From: JBDSKH01 sp050245915
GTDB taxonomy: Bacteria > Actinomycetota > Actinomycetes > Actinomycetales > Microbacteriaceae
Length of the DNA stretch: 64,000 nt
NCBI GenBank assembly: GCA_050245915.1
Contig: JBFWWZ010000010.1
Span: 8,374 to 72,373 of the forward strand
Direction: 5' to 3'
Within the stretch, counting starts at the first letter, position 1, and every line of letters begins with the position of its first letter. Shown in pieces: positions 56,943 through 64,000 of this stretch. The notes under the pieces are model-generated. The model was given only the letters and a program-made list of their open reading frames with translations, ran no database searches and was not told the DNA's origin. The translations under genes and the position numbers were made by a program.

Positions 56943-58562
56943 TCACCCTGCTTTCACTGTGACGTGCAGGTGATCGAAGTGACCTCCCGTGATCGAGGCG
57001 GGATCGTGCATGCCGCCGCCGTTGTAGGGTCGCCAGCCGTCGGCGTCGCGGCTGACGGACCAGATTCGGCGTTGCCAGATGAGGTATTCGACGCCGAGGA
57101 CGCCTGCGTTGTCTTTCATCCAGTTCGTCACGGCCCATCCGGCGTCGAGCTGGGCGGGGTTGGGGCGTTGGCCGATCTGGTTGCCGAAGGTGATGTCACA
57201 CGCCCGCCCGAGGGGGTGCTCGGACTTGGTGCCGGGGCGCGGTGAGTAGCAGCCCCAGCCGGTGTCGGGGTAGGCGGCGAGAGTCTGCTGGTAGAGGTGC
57301 AGCAGCCGGGCGGTGATCTTCCCGCCGGTGGTGGGATCGTCGACGAGCCGGTCAGGGTCGCCATCGACACCCGTTGGCGGTCCAGCGGTGCCAGCCGCAC
57401 GACAGGCGGCGGGTGATCCGCTGGTCGCTTCGGGGAGGTTCGCGGCTCCGTGCTGGTTGAGCCAGGCGGCGGGGTCGACAAAGTCGCCGTTCGTTCCGCC
57501 TTGACGGACTTCGAAGTGCAGGTGCGCTCCGGTGGAGTAGCCAGAGGAGCCGACATCGCCGATGTGCTGCCCTGCGCGTACCTGGTCGCCCGCTTTGACG
57601 TGGATGCCGTGCTGCCACATGTGCGCGTACGCCGTGGCGAGCTTCTGGCCGCCTATGGTGTGCTCGATGACGATGAGGCCGCCGTATCCGCTGGTGAACT
57701 CGGCGACGGTGACGGTGCCGTCGGCGGCGGCGAGGATTGGGGTGCCGTCGGGTGCTGCGAAGTCCGCGCCGGTGTGCAGCTTGTACTCGCCGGTGATTGG
57801 ATGCACGCGCATCCCGAACGGCGAGGTCGCCACCCAGGTCGCCTCCGGGAGTGGGAACACCACCCCCGACGACAAGGATGCTGGGCCAGCGGCCGCCGCC
57901 GGTGTCGTGCTGGAGCTGCCTGTGGTGAGGGTGGTGAGGATGGTGTCGGCGACGGGTGCGTAGTTGCGGTAGCGGTCGGGGTAGGCGGAGACCTCGACGG
58001 CTTGGGCGGCTTCGCCGGGGTCCATCTGCTGCCAGCCGGGGACGTCGAGCAGACCGCGCGGGCTCGGGTAGTTCGGGCCGGTCGGCCCGCCGAAGAACGC
58101 TCGCGCTTGATAGGTGGGGTCCATGAGTGCGGCGACAGTGCCCCAACCCGACTGTGGGCGCATCTGGAACAGGCCCAGGGAGTCGTGGTCGGAGCCGTTG
58201 CCGTCGTTGGGGTAGTTCGCGGACTCGGGGTAGGCGCCGGTGTTCGACAGCATTCTCAGGGTGGACTCGGTGAGTGCGGCCATGAGCGCGATCTTGATTC
58301 CCGGCCGTCCTACGCCGTCGGTGCTGTTGCCGATGGCGATGATCGTGGCGGCGTGGGTGAGCTGCTGCCGGTTCAGGGTGAACGTCTCACCGTTGGCGGT
58401 CGTCACGGTGAGCGAGTCCGGTACAGGACCGAGGTGGACGGTGCCTGTTGTGGTGGCGCAGTTTGCGGCGGCTGGGTTCATCAGTGCCCCGATCCCGAGC
58501 AGGATGACGGACGGCGAGAGGAACATGAATGCGAGGGCGGCGATGGCGGCTTTGCGGAACAC
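56943..58562 (-). CDS. Three-domain secreted wall hydrolase (transglycosylase-like + M23 + M15-like)
   Basis: A 539-residue exported protein with an N-terminal signal/anchor helix (AAIAALAFMFLSPSVILLGIGALM). Residues about 70-200 resemble a lysozyme-like transglycosylase (ALMAALTESTLRMLSN, DSLGLFQMRPQSGWG). Residues about 250-360 are an M23 endopeptidase with zinc ligands in HPITGEYKLHTGADF and AHLHFEVRQ. The C-terminal 130 residues hold HPLGRACDITFGN and HFDHLHVTV, as in M15-like peptidases. Such enzymes open peptidoglycan for the conjugation channel. Three wall-active domains in one chain is notable. Confidence 0.87.
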   Translation of the reverse strand: MFRKAAIAALAFMFLSPSVILLGIGALMNPAAANCATTTGTVHLGPVPDSLTVTTANGETFTLNRQQLTHAATIIAIGNSTDGVGRPGIKIALMAALTESTLRMLSNTGAYPESANYPNDGNGSDHDSLGLFQMRPQSGWGTVAALMDPTYQARAFFGGPTGPNYPSPRGLLDVPGWQQMDPGEAAQAVEVSAYPDRYRNYAPVADTILTTLTTGSSSTTPAAAAGPASLSSGVVFPLPEATWVATSPFGMRVHPITGEYKLHTGADFAAPDGTPILAAADGTVTVAEFTSGYGGLIVIEHTIGGQKLATAYAHMWQHGIHVKAGDQVRAGQHIGDVGSSGYSTGAHLHFEVRQGGTNGDFVDPAAWLNQHGAANLPEATSGSPAACRAAGTAGPPTGVDGDPDRLVDDPTTGGKITARLLHLYQQTLAAYPDTGWGCYSPRPGTKSEHPLGRACDITFGNQIGQRPNPAQLDAGWAVTNWMKDNAGVLGVEYLIWQRRIWSVSRDADGWRPYNGGGMHDPASITGGHFDHLHVTVKAG

Positions 58563-58571
58563 GGCGGCACC

Positions 58572-59264
58572 TCAGCGCAGGGGGTTGTCGAGCTGGGACA
58601 GCCGCAACAGCTGGCAGGTCGGGTAAGTCGGGGCGCAGACCACGAACACGGTGAACGAGACGGGATGCGCGGAGGTGACGGGCTGGCCGTTCCAGATGCC
58701 GGAGCGGTGGCGGGTGCCCTCGATCGTGACCGCGGTCGTGCCGGGTGCGATCTGCCCCGGCTGCGCCTGCGCGACCGCGTCGGCCCACGCGTCAGGGACG
58801 AACGAGGTGTCGATGACGAGGTGCTGGGTCGTGGCGTACTGGCGTAGTTCGATCCAGGCGTCCCGGTTCGGCAGGTAGGCGGAGGTGTCGGAGGCCAGAC
58901 CTGCTTGCTCGTCCCCGGAGGGGTCGCCGACGGCGAGGATCGCCGAGGTGTAGTCCAGCGGCCACAACCCCAAGCCGGTATCCCACGCGAACAAGGTGGT
59001 GGCGACACCTTCGGCGAAGGCGACGGGATCGTTCGAGCGCGGCACCGCTGGAACCTGCGGCAACGACGGCGTTGACGGCCCCGGCGACGGGGCCGTGGGC
59101 ACGGTTGGCGACGGCTCGGGGCGCGGATCGTCGGCGCTGGTGATGCGGGGGCCGATGAGGAGTCCGTAGACGCCGACCCCAGCCAGGAGCAGCAGGACGA
59201 TGCCAGCGGCGATGAGGGCGACGAGTCGGCGGCGGGCTCGGGGATCAGTGGGTGCAGGGCTCAT
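58572..59264 (-). CDS. Membrane-anchored conjugation protein (TcpC/VirB8-like position)
   Basis: A 230-residue protein: basic N-terminus, one membrane helix (LVALIAAGIVLLLLAGVGVYGLLIG, about 14-38), a Pro/Ser/Thr spacer (PEPSPTVPTAPSPGPSTPSLP) and an extracytoplasmic domain with two Cys (VCAPTYPTCQLL). Topology and place next to the wall hydrolase suit a VirB8/TcpC-type assembly factor, but I see no sequence proof. ATG 59264 is chosen; ATG 59288 would add eight residues. Confidence 0.72.
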   Translation of the reverse strand: MSPAPTDPRARRRLVALIAAGIVLLLLAGVGVYGLLIGPRITSADDPRPEPSPTVPTAPSPGPSTPSLPQVPAVPRSNDPVAFAEGVATTLFAWDTGLGLWPLDYTSAILAVGDPSGDEQAGLASDTSAYLPNRDAWIELRQYATTQHLVIDTSFVPDAWADAVAQAQPGQIAPGTTAVTIEGTRHRSGIWNGQPVTSAHPVSFTVFVVCAPTYPTCQLLRLSQLDNPLR

Positions 59265-59268
59265 GCCT

Positions 59269-59286
59269 GGCAGGTACACACCCGCC
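59269..59286 (-). promoter_or_regulatory. Shared motif, degenerate copy
   Basis: GGCAGGTACACACCCGCC on the plus strand directly before ATG 59264. It departs from the AGGTGCGC core at two positions and may be a relic or chance match. Confidence 0.3.
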
Positions 59287-59306
59287 ACCGGCAGAGTGGC
59301 GAGACC

Positions 59307-60305
59307 TCAGAGTGCGCGCAGGATCGGCTGTGCTCCGTGCGCGTCGCGTGCGGTGCGGAGGTCGTCGGCAAAGCGGGCGGTGGCTTCGGCGACGGTGAGG
59401 AAGTTCTCGTACTGGTCGTCGGTCAGCTCGACGGCGAGCACGTCGATGTCGTAGTGGGTCCACCAGCCTGCGAGCTCGCCCCAAGTCAGGACGAACGCCC
59501 GCACCGGATACCGCACCGGCGGCGCGTCGTCGGGCACGAGCGGCTTGGGACGGGGCTTGGGCTTCTTGCCCTTCCTCATCGCGTTGGCGCGGGCGACGGC
59601 ACCCTCGGCGAGGGCGTGCATCGTCGCCTCCCGCACCTCACGCGCAGCATCGGCAGACTCGCGGATCGCCAGGTAGAGGGGATGCACCGGGTCGCCTGAT
59701 TCGATCCGCTGCAACGCGGCAGCGGCTTCGGCACGCAAGGTCTCGGGTAGGGCGGGGTTGGCGGCGATCTCTTCGATGTAGCCGACCTTCTCCAACGTCT
59801 TGTACGACGCGCCGCCGGGGATCATCGCCGCCGCCTGCTCCCGCGCCTTCCCGGTAGGGCCGTTCGACGGTAGTGGAAATTTTCCACCACCGTCATCTCC
59901 CGGCTGGTTCTCGGCGCTGAACCGCGTCGAGGCTTGGCGTCGGGCGGCATCTTCGGCCATGACTTCCTTGATCTCGCGGTACAGGCCAGCCGCTTCGAGC
60001 TGGTTGTAGGGCTTGTGGAGCATGTTGTCGTCCTGCTCGGCCAGGAGTTTCCCGAGCCGGTCCGAGAGGCCGCCGCGTACCCAGACGCTGACGGTGCGCC
60101 AGCCGAGCATCTTGATCGCCGCCAGACGACGCGCCCCGCAGACGAGCACGCCGTCGATGGTGATCGTCAACGGCTGAAGCAGGCCGTCGCGGTCGATGGA
60201 CGTAGCGAGCGCGTCGAGGTCTCCGAGGTCGGTGCGGTGACGGGTGCCGACGATCAGGGAATCGACGGCCCGGTCGAGCTGCACTCCCGTTTCCGTGTCG
60301 GTCAT
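59307..60305 (-). CDS. ParB/Spo0J-family protein
   Basis: A 332-residue ParB-like protein. The N-terminal ParB/Srx domain has RTDLGDLDALATSIDRDGLLQPLTITIDGVLVCGARRLAAIKMLGW (the GARR motif is the CTP/phosphate-binding arginine patch) and AEQDDNMLHKPYNQLEAAGLYREIKEVM. A helix-turn-helix-like part (GASYKTLEKVGYIEEIAAN) and a basic linker (KGKKPKPRPKP) follow. It may partition or stabilise the excised circular element, or regulate it. It overlaps the next gene upstream (ATGA); no ParA is next to it. Confidence 0.87.
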   Translation of the reverse strand: MTDTETGVQLDRAVDSLIVGTRHRTDLGDLDALATSIDRDGLLQPLTITIDGVLVCGARRLAAIKMLGWRTVSVWVRGGLSDRLGKLLAEQDDNMLHKPYNQLEAAGLYREIKEVMAEDAARRQASTRFSAENQPGDDGGGKFPLPSNGPTGKAREQAAAMIPGGASYKTLEKVGYIEEIAANPALPETLRAEAAAALQRIESGDPVHPLYLAIRESADAAREVREATMHALAEGAVARANAMRKGKKPKPRPKPLVPDDAPPVRYPVRAFVLTWGELAGWWTHYDIDVLAVELTDDQYENFLTVAEATARFADDLRTARDAHGAQPILRAL

Positions 60306-61180
60306 CGCGGCTCACCGCCCCGATGCCTGGGTGCGGCGAGTGCGAGGGCGAGGATCAGGTCGTCGTCGCGCAGCAGTAGTTCCAAGGTCTCGCCGAGAAG
60401 GAGCCGCAGCAGCACCCCACGACCCGCACTCGTCGCCGCGTAGGCGGGGTGCGGGTTCCCGAGCAAAGCTCTGAGCAGCGCGGTCCAGGTGCGGCGGGGC
60501 AGGTCGAGAAGCGCGCGGGCGTGCCGATCCCTACGCAGCGCCTCGTAGGCGGACTGGCGGGTTCCGGCTTTGGTGAGTGCGCCGCAGACGTGCTCGACCG
60601 AGGCCCGCGCGGTGTCGGTCGGCCAGTCGAGCAGGCACAGCAGCGCGATCGCGTCCTCTGCCGCCGACGTGGCCGACATGCAGGCCTGCGCCGAACCCAA
60701 CAGATCATGCGGATCGGCCTCAAGGTCGCTGGGCAGATCGTCGGAGACGTGGAAGGCGGGGTGGTAGTCGGACAGTGCGGTGTCGCGGTCGGAGAACCGT
60801 TCGGGGTCGTGGAACGCGGAGACGTGGGAGCGGCGTGCCTGATGCACCGAGCAGAGGAGGCCTTGGGCGCGTTCTTCGTAGATGCAGGTGATCCGCACGG
60901 CGTGGGTGATGATCGCCCACGGGTCGTCGGCTTCGAGGGTGGAGCGGTTCTGCATTGCGTCGAACGCCGCCGCGACCGCCTCCCAGGTATCGAGGCGGTG
61001 TTTGCGCGCCAGTGCCTTGTACTTCTCGGCGGCGAACTCCATCAGATCGCGCGCGACCGGATCATTGACCCAGGCATCCTCACCACCGTGGTGGAGCCGG
61101 TGCAGCAAGGCGCGCAGGCCCTCGCCGGTCGTGAAATCCTCCCGCGAGGACTCGGTGCTGGGGTTGGTGGTTGTGGTCAT
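60302..61180 (-). CDS. Protein with sigma-factor-like helical region, element-specific
   Basis: A 292-residue soluble, all-helical protein starting MTTTTNPSTESS with AGGAGG 12 bases upstream. ARDLMEFAAEKYKALARKHRLDTWEAVAAAFDAMQNRS and DPWAIITHAVRITCIYEERAQGLL resemble region 2 of sigma-70-type factors; a later segment (EDAIALLCLLDWPTDTARASVEHVCGALTKAGTRQSAYEALRRD) could be a region-4-like helix set. The likeness is by eye and incomplete. It could be a dedicated transcription or replication initiator of the element. Followed by ParB with ATGA overlap. Confidence 0.68.
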   Translation of the reverse strand: MTTTTNPSTESSREDFTTGEGLRALLHRLHHGGEDAWVNDPVARDLMEFAAEKYKALARKHRLDTWEAVAAAFDAMQNRSTLEADDPWAIITHAVRITCIYEERAQGLLCSVHQARRSHVSAFHDPERFSDRDTALSDYHPAFHVSDDLPSDLEADPHDLLGSAQACMSATSAAEDAIALLCLLDWPTDTARASVEHVCGALTKAGTRQSAYEALRRDRHARALLDLPRRTWTALLRALLGNPHPAYAATSAGRGVLLRLLLGETLELLLRDDDLILALALAAPRHRGGEPR

Positions 61181-61196
61181 GGTGTCGGCACCTCCT

Positions 61197-61217
61197 GGCA
61201 GGTAGGTGCGCGCCCGC
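61197..61217 (-). promoter_or_regulatory. Shared motif, copy upstream of the 61180 gene
   Basis: GGCAGGTAGGTGCGCGCCCG on the plus strand, 17 bases before ATG 61180. It contains the full AGGTGCGC core behind a partial duplicate GGCAGGT. Confidence 0.45.
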
Positions 61218-61273
61218 TCCCACGAACGCGCCCATCCTGCGGTGGTTGCCGTCTGGACCATGACCTGCCACCC

Positions 61274-61705
61274 TCATCCGATCCCGACCCCAGGCCGTGT
61301 CGGGGCCGACGTGGTGACTGTGTGCCGGCCGAACGCCGTGATCGGTGGCAGGCGACGTGCGCGGTCGCGCGCGGCCTGCATCCCGATCCGCAAGGGTGTG
61401 CGGGTGCGGCGGGCGAGTTCGGCTTGGAAGTCCAGGCCGCGCCCGGCGACGTTCGCCGAATGCCGGGCCATCAGATCGGTCGGTCGCACCCACTCCACAC
61501 CCCGACCACGAACCACGACGGCGGCGTGCTGTTTCTCGGTGCGGGCAACCTGCGCCGCACGCACCGCCTCCGACGTGGTCGAGGCCTCGACGGCAGCGTC
61601 GGGGCCGTCGCGAGGGACCGAGAGTGCCTCGTCGCCCGGGGTCGGCACGACGTGCTGCGGATCATGGCGGGGGTCGGTGTGCTGCGGGCCGTCGGTGGTG
61701 TTCAT
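61274..61705 (-). CDS. Hypothetical protein of the element
   Basis: A 143-residue Arg/Thr/Ala-rich protein. The N-terminal third is acidic and Pro/Asp-rich. The middle reads AAQVARTEKQHAAVVVRGRGVEWVRPTDLMARHSANVAGRGLDFQAELARRTRTP, which resembles hypothetical proteins near DUF2637 genes in actinobacterial elements. GAGGAG lies 11 bases before ATG 61705, and the start overlaps the upstream stop (ATGA). Function unknown. Confidence 0.65.
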   Translation of the reverse strand: MNTTDGPQHTDPRHDPQHVVPTPGDEALSVPRDGPDAAVEASTTSEAVRAAQVARTEKQHAAVVVRGRGVEWVRPTDLMARHSANVAGRGLDFQAELARRTRTPLRIGMQAARDRARRLPPITAFGRHTVTTSAPTRPGVGIG

Positions 61706-62433
61706 GGGGTTGTCTCCTCCCGCTCGTCGGCGGACTCGGTGATGTCAGTGGGAAGGTGTGCGGGGGCGAACCAGCGGCCCACGGTCGAGGGATGCACGCC
61801 GAGCTCGCGGGCGATCCGCTTGTTCGACCACCCCGCCTCACGCAGCTCCCGCCCCAACGCTCGGCGATCCGCCGGATCGAGGGAATCGACGTCGGTAGGC
61901 GCGGACGCCAGCTCAGGGACGGCAACGGATGCGGATGCTGCTTCCAGTTCGCCCCGCGCTGGCTCAGCTGAGGTCTCGGCGAGCACGGCGACCTCGTGTC
62001 GGTCCGGCGTCTCTGGTTCCGGTGCGGCACTTGGGGTGCGGGTGAGGATGACGGTGAGGTGGGTGATCGCGAGCAGCACGACCGGGGGTACGGCTGCGAC
62101 GGAGGCGGCGAGGATGCTGGGTACGTCGGCGTCGGCGGCGACAACGGCGTGGATTGCGTTCGCGGTGACCGAGACGAGCGCGCCACCGGTCAGGAGTGCC
62201 CAGGGGTACCAGGCGGAGCGTTGCCCGGCGAGCGCGACGACGGCGACGGTCGCGACGACGATAATGCCGTCCACGATCAGCGGCCACGCCCACGCCTGCC
62301 CGGTCCCGATCCCCGAACGCGCGGCAAGATCGGCGAGTGAGGTGAACGACAGCCAGAACGCCCCAGCGGCGATGAACACCGTCCCCGCCACTGCCGTCCC
62401 CGCAGCCCACCGTCGCGGACTCGTCTCACGCAT
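61702..62433 (-). CDS. DUF2637-type membrane protein with C-terminal HTH
   Basis: A 243-residue protein. Four membrane helices in residues 10-130 (AAGTAVAGTVFIAAGAFWLSFTSLADLA, AWPLIVDGIIVVATVAVVALAG, LLTGGALVSVTANAIHAVVA, AASVAAVPPVVLLAITHLTVIL) match DUF2637 proteins (Spd-like) of Streptomyces plasmids. The C-terminus carries a helix-turn-helix, RELREAGWSNKRIARELGVHPSTVGRWF. It may tie DNA of the element to the membrane during transfer or spread. It overlaps the primase gene by one base. Confidence 0.85.
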   Translation of the reverse strand: MRETSPRRWAAGTAVAGTVFIAAGAFWLSFTSLADLAARSGIGTGQAWAWPLIVDGIIVVATVAVVALAGQRSAWYPWALLTGGALVSVTANAIHAVVAADADVPSILAASVAAVPPVVLLAITHLTVILTRTPSAAPEPETPDRHEVAVLAETSAEPARGELEAASASVAVPELASAPTDVDSLDPADRRALGRELREAGWSNKRIARELGVHPSTVGRWFAPAHLPTDITESADEREETTP

Positions 62434-63365
62434 CACAGCCCCGCCCTCCCGACAGAGGCCACCGGCGATGTTGCGGAGCGGCTGCACCATCGACCCGTAC
62501 TCAGTGCCCGACCGGCAGAAGTCGATTCGGGCATCGTGGCGCGGTAGGCCGAACGTACGGTCGTGGCGATCTCCCGCTCGCTGAGTCCGGCCTGCGCAGC
62601 GGCTGGGCCGAGTGCATCGAGCGTGTCGGAGGGTGGGGTGCCGTTTTCGGCGAGGCGGCACGCGGCCCAGAACAGGCCCCGGTTCCGTTCGCCCTCACCG
62701 CGCCCAGCGACCCAAGAGGCGAGCCGTTCGGCATCCACTGTCGCGGTCGCGCCGTCGCTGTTTCGCGTCGCCGGAGTCGGTCGGGGGTCGAGAAAGTCGC
62801 GGAGCCGTGCGGCATCGACGGGTCCGACGGAGTGCGCAGCGAGGTCGGCGATCTCGTAGCGCCGCACGGTGCCATCGATGGTGCGGAGCGAGGGTGGGGC
62901 GATGATGTAGCCGCCGTCGCCCCGGAAATCGACACCGGCACCTGCGGCCTGCCACGACCGCTGCTCGGTGCCTGGGGCGGCTGGGAAGTAGGCGTGCGTG
63001 CCGCCGGTCGGGGTCCGCACCAGCAGACCCGCCCCATCCACCAGCCCCTCGGACGAGGTCCGATGCCAGGCAGCGCGGCCATCGACTGGGCCGTGCACAT
63101 CGACGTCCACCACGACGACACCCGACGGTGCGCCGGTGGGGAGGCCAAGGTTGGCATCCGGGGTGCGCGACCACCATTTGGCGACTTGCGCGAGGTCGCT
63201 GGTCGCGTCGAGGAACCCTCGGCGGGTGAGCGGCCGCTTCCCATCCGGTTGGCACGGGAACACGGGTACTCCGGCCGTTGCGAGACTGCGCGCTGCCGCT
63301 GCGAGGTCCGGGGTGCGGTCTACGCGGATGAGTGCGGCGAGAACGTCGAAGGGGTCAGGCATCAC
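62433..63365 (-). CDS. Primase-polymerase (bifunctional DNA primase/polymerase domain)
   Basis: A 310-residue prim-pol. LAAAARSLATAGVPVFPCQPDGKRPLTRRGFLDATSDLAQVAKWWSRTPDANLGLPTGAPSGVVVVDVDVHGP is the prim-pol signature; the catalytic Asp pair is in DVDVH and the His of the third motif lies in TPTGGTHAYFPA. The C-terminal part (LASWVAGRGEGERNRGLFWAACRLAENG ... GLSEREIATTVRSAYRAT) is the PriCT-like helical domain. It should prime replication of the excised element. A separate helicase would be needed and is not seen in the window. Confidence 0.9.
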   Translation of the reverse strand: MMPDPFDVLAALIRVDRTPDLAAAARSLATAGVPVFPCQPDGKRPLTRRGFLDATSDLAQVAKWWSRTPDANLGLPTGAPSGVVVVDVDVHGPVDGRAAWHRTSSEGLVDGAGLLVRTPTGGTHAYFPAAPGTEQRSWQAAGAGVDFRGDGGYIIAPPSLRTIDGTVRRYEIADLAAHSVGPVDAARLRDFLDPRPTPATRNSDGATATVDAERLASWVAGRGEGERNRGLFWAACRLAENGTPPSDTLDALGPAAAQAGLSEREIATTVRSAYRATMPESTSAGRALSTGRWCSRSATSPVASVGRAGL

Positions 63366-64000
63366 AGCCCCCGTCCCGCCAACACCGGTGCAGCATGTGG
63401 CCGGTCAGGCTCAACCTGCCGAGCCGCCGCGCGGGTCGGCTTCTCCGTGGTTGGGGTGTCGCGTTCGAGCCCGGGAGGGGTACCGTCGCCGAGCTGCGGG
63501 GTGTCGAGCTGATCGAGGATCGCCAGCGCCGCCTTGCGCACCCGCTCGCCGGTGGCCTGCACGATCTGCGCGGGCTCCTTGTCATCGGCGCGGGCCGCCC
63601 AGGTCGAGACGTACGGGATCGTGTAGCCGTCAGTGGTCATGCCGTGCGCGGCACCGATCATCAGCGCCACCGACTCGGCTTCGACCTCGCGGATACCGCG
63701 GTGCTGCCGCACCTCCACGTCGTCGGGATCGTGCATCATCACATGCGCGAGCTCGTGCGCCAGCGTCTTCACCTGCGCCGCAGGCGACATGTTCTCCCGT
63801 ACCGACACCGTCCGGGTTTCGTGGTCGGTCATGCCGTTCGCACCCATGATCGCCATCTCGTCCAGCACCGAGACGACCTCGAACCCGGCTGCTCGAATCT
63901 GCGCGGCGAGACCGTCCCAGAGCCCTGCGGGGGCTTCGCCCTCCAACAACACCGGCGCAGGCGTCGTGGGGAGGGATTCGCCGTCGGTCTGGGAGACATC
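63362..64000 (-). CDS. ArdC-like/ImmA-IrrE zinc metallopeptidase (5' end outside window)
   Basis: The open frame runs past base 64000. The visible part begins DVSQTDGESLPTTPAPVLLE, followed by GLWDGLAAQIRAAGFEVVSV and the zinc motif VKTLAHELAHVMMHDPDD with a later Glu in EVEAESVALMIGAAHGM. This is the C-terminal metallopeptidase half of ArdC-type antirestriction proteins, whose N-terminal half binds single-stranded DNA. ArdC protects incoming conjugative DNA from restriction. Its stop overlaps the primase start by 4 bases. Confidence 0.85.
   Translation of the reverse strand, partial: DVSQTDGESLPTTPAPVLLEGEAPAGLWDGLAAQIRAAGFEVVSVLDEMAIMGANGMTDHETRTVSVRENMSPAAQVKTLAHELAHVMMHDPDDVEVRQHRGIREVEAESVALMIGAAHGMTTDGYTIPYVSTWAARADDKEPAQIVQATGERVRKAALAILDQLDTPQLGDGTPPGLERDTPTTEKPTRAAARQVEPDRPHAAPVLAGRGL

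Larger units (their letters stand above)
44616..64000. mobile_element. Integrative conjugative element, left part (continues past the window)
   Basis: Starting beside tRNA-His the region carries a serine recombinase, SSB, VirD4-like coupling protein, VirB4-like ATPase, SCO6880-like and VirB6-like proteins, DUF6112-type small membrane proteins, a wall hydrolase, ParB-like protein, primase-polymerase and ArdC-like protein. Almost all are on the minus strand. This is the gene set of actinobacterial type IV-secretion elements. No relaxase is seen inside the window; it should lie beyond 64000. The right attachment site is also outside. Confidence 0.85.

Overview
The window comes from a high-G+C actinobacterium. 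Gene content, very dense ATGA/GTGA overlaps and the protein families suggest a Microbacteriaceae member, probably Microbacterium or a close relative; this is inferred from sequence style, since no rRNA is present. There are two tRNA genes (Arg-UCU, His-GUG), no CRISPR array and no transposase.

Layout. (1) 1-29,330 is chromosomal core and accessory DNA: a LuxR-type two-component system, Dps, a YtcJ-like amidohydrolase with a PaiB-like protein, a frameshifted Nei glycosylase, RpiB, aminopeptidase N, MscS with a truncated haemoglobin, a flavoprotein dehydrogenase and TesB. A PucR-type regulator at 14,326-15,768 is divergent from a tightly overlapping operon at 15,866-23,159. That operon encodes the AllH/AllF/AllG carbamoyltransferase set, a carbamate kinase, a biuret-hydrolase-like cysteine hydrolase, and a purine-type permease fused to a domain like the C-terminal part of allophanate hydrolase. 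Together they look like a system that imports a carbamoylated nitrogen compound, releases ammonia and makes ATP from carbamoyl phosphate. Transporters, PadR, EttA and a lipoprotein follow.

(2) 29,331-38,802 is a 9.47-kb prophage remnant inserted by a large serine integrase into a chromosomal ssb gene. The two ssb halves (28,916-29,335 and 38,798-38,868) rejoin in frame across a 5-bp AGCCC core. The remnant keeps an integrase, small DNA-binding proteins, a RepA-like ATPase, a small terminase subunit, a truncated tape-measure gene and a truncated tail-fibre gene. It has no recognisable large terminase, portal or capsid genes. In the integrated state the integrase lies directly behind the ssb start signals.

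(3) 38,803-44,615 is chromosome again: MsrA, an aldo-keto reductase, an EamA transporter, a small gene with a perfect actinobacterial SOS box, two hypothetical or lipoprotein genes, tRNA-Arg, MarR, oligoribonuclease and tRNA-His.

(4) From about 44,616 to the window end lies the left part of an integrative conjugative element next to tRNA-His. It has a second large serine recombinase, an SSB, a VirD4/TraG coupling protein, a VirB4-like ATPase, an SCO6880-like protein, a VirB6/TrbL-like channel protein, two small paralogous membrane proteins, a three-domain wall hydrolase, a ParB-like protein, a DUF2637-type protein, a primase-polymerase and an ArdC-like metallopeptidase. Nearly all are on the minus strand. 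A short motif (AGGTGCGC core) recurs ahead of several of its gene groups. The right end of the element is outside the window.

A REP-like palindromic repeat occurs between convergent genes at three places (about 2,556, 12,670 and 42,807).
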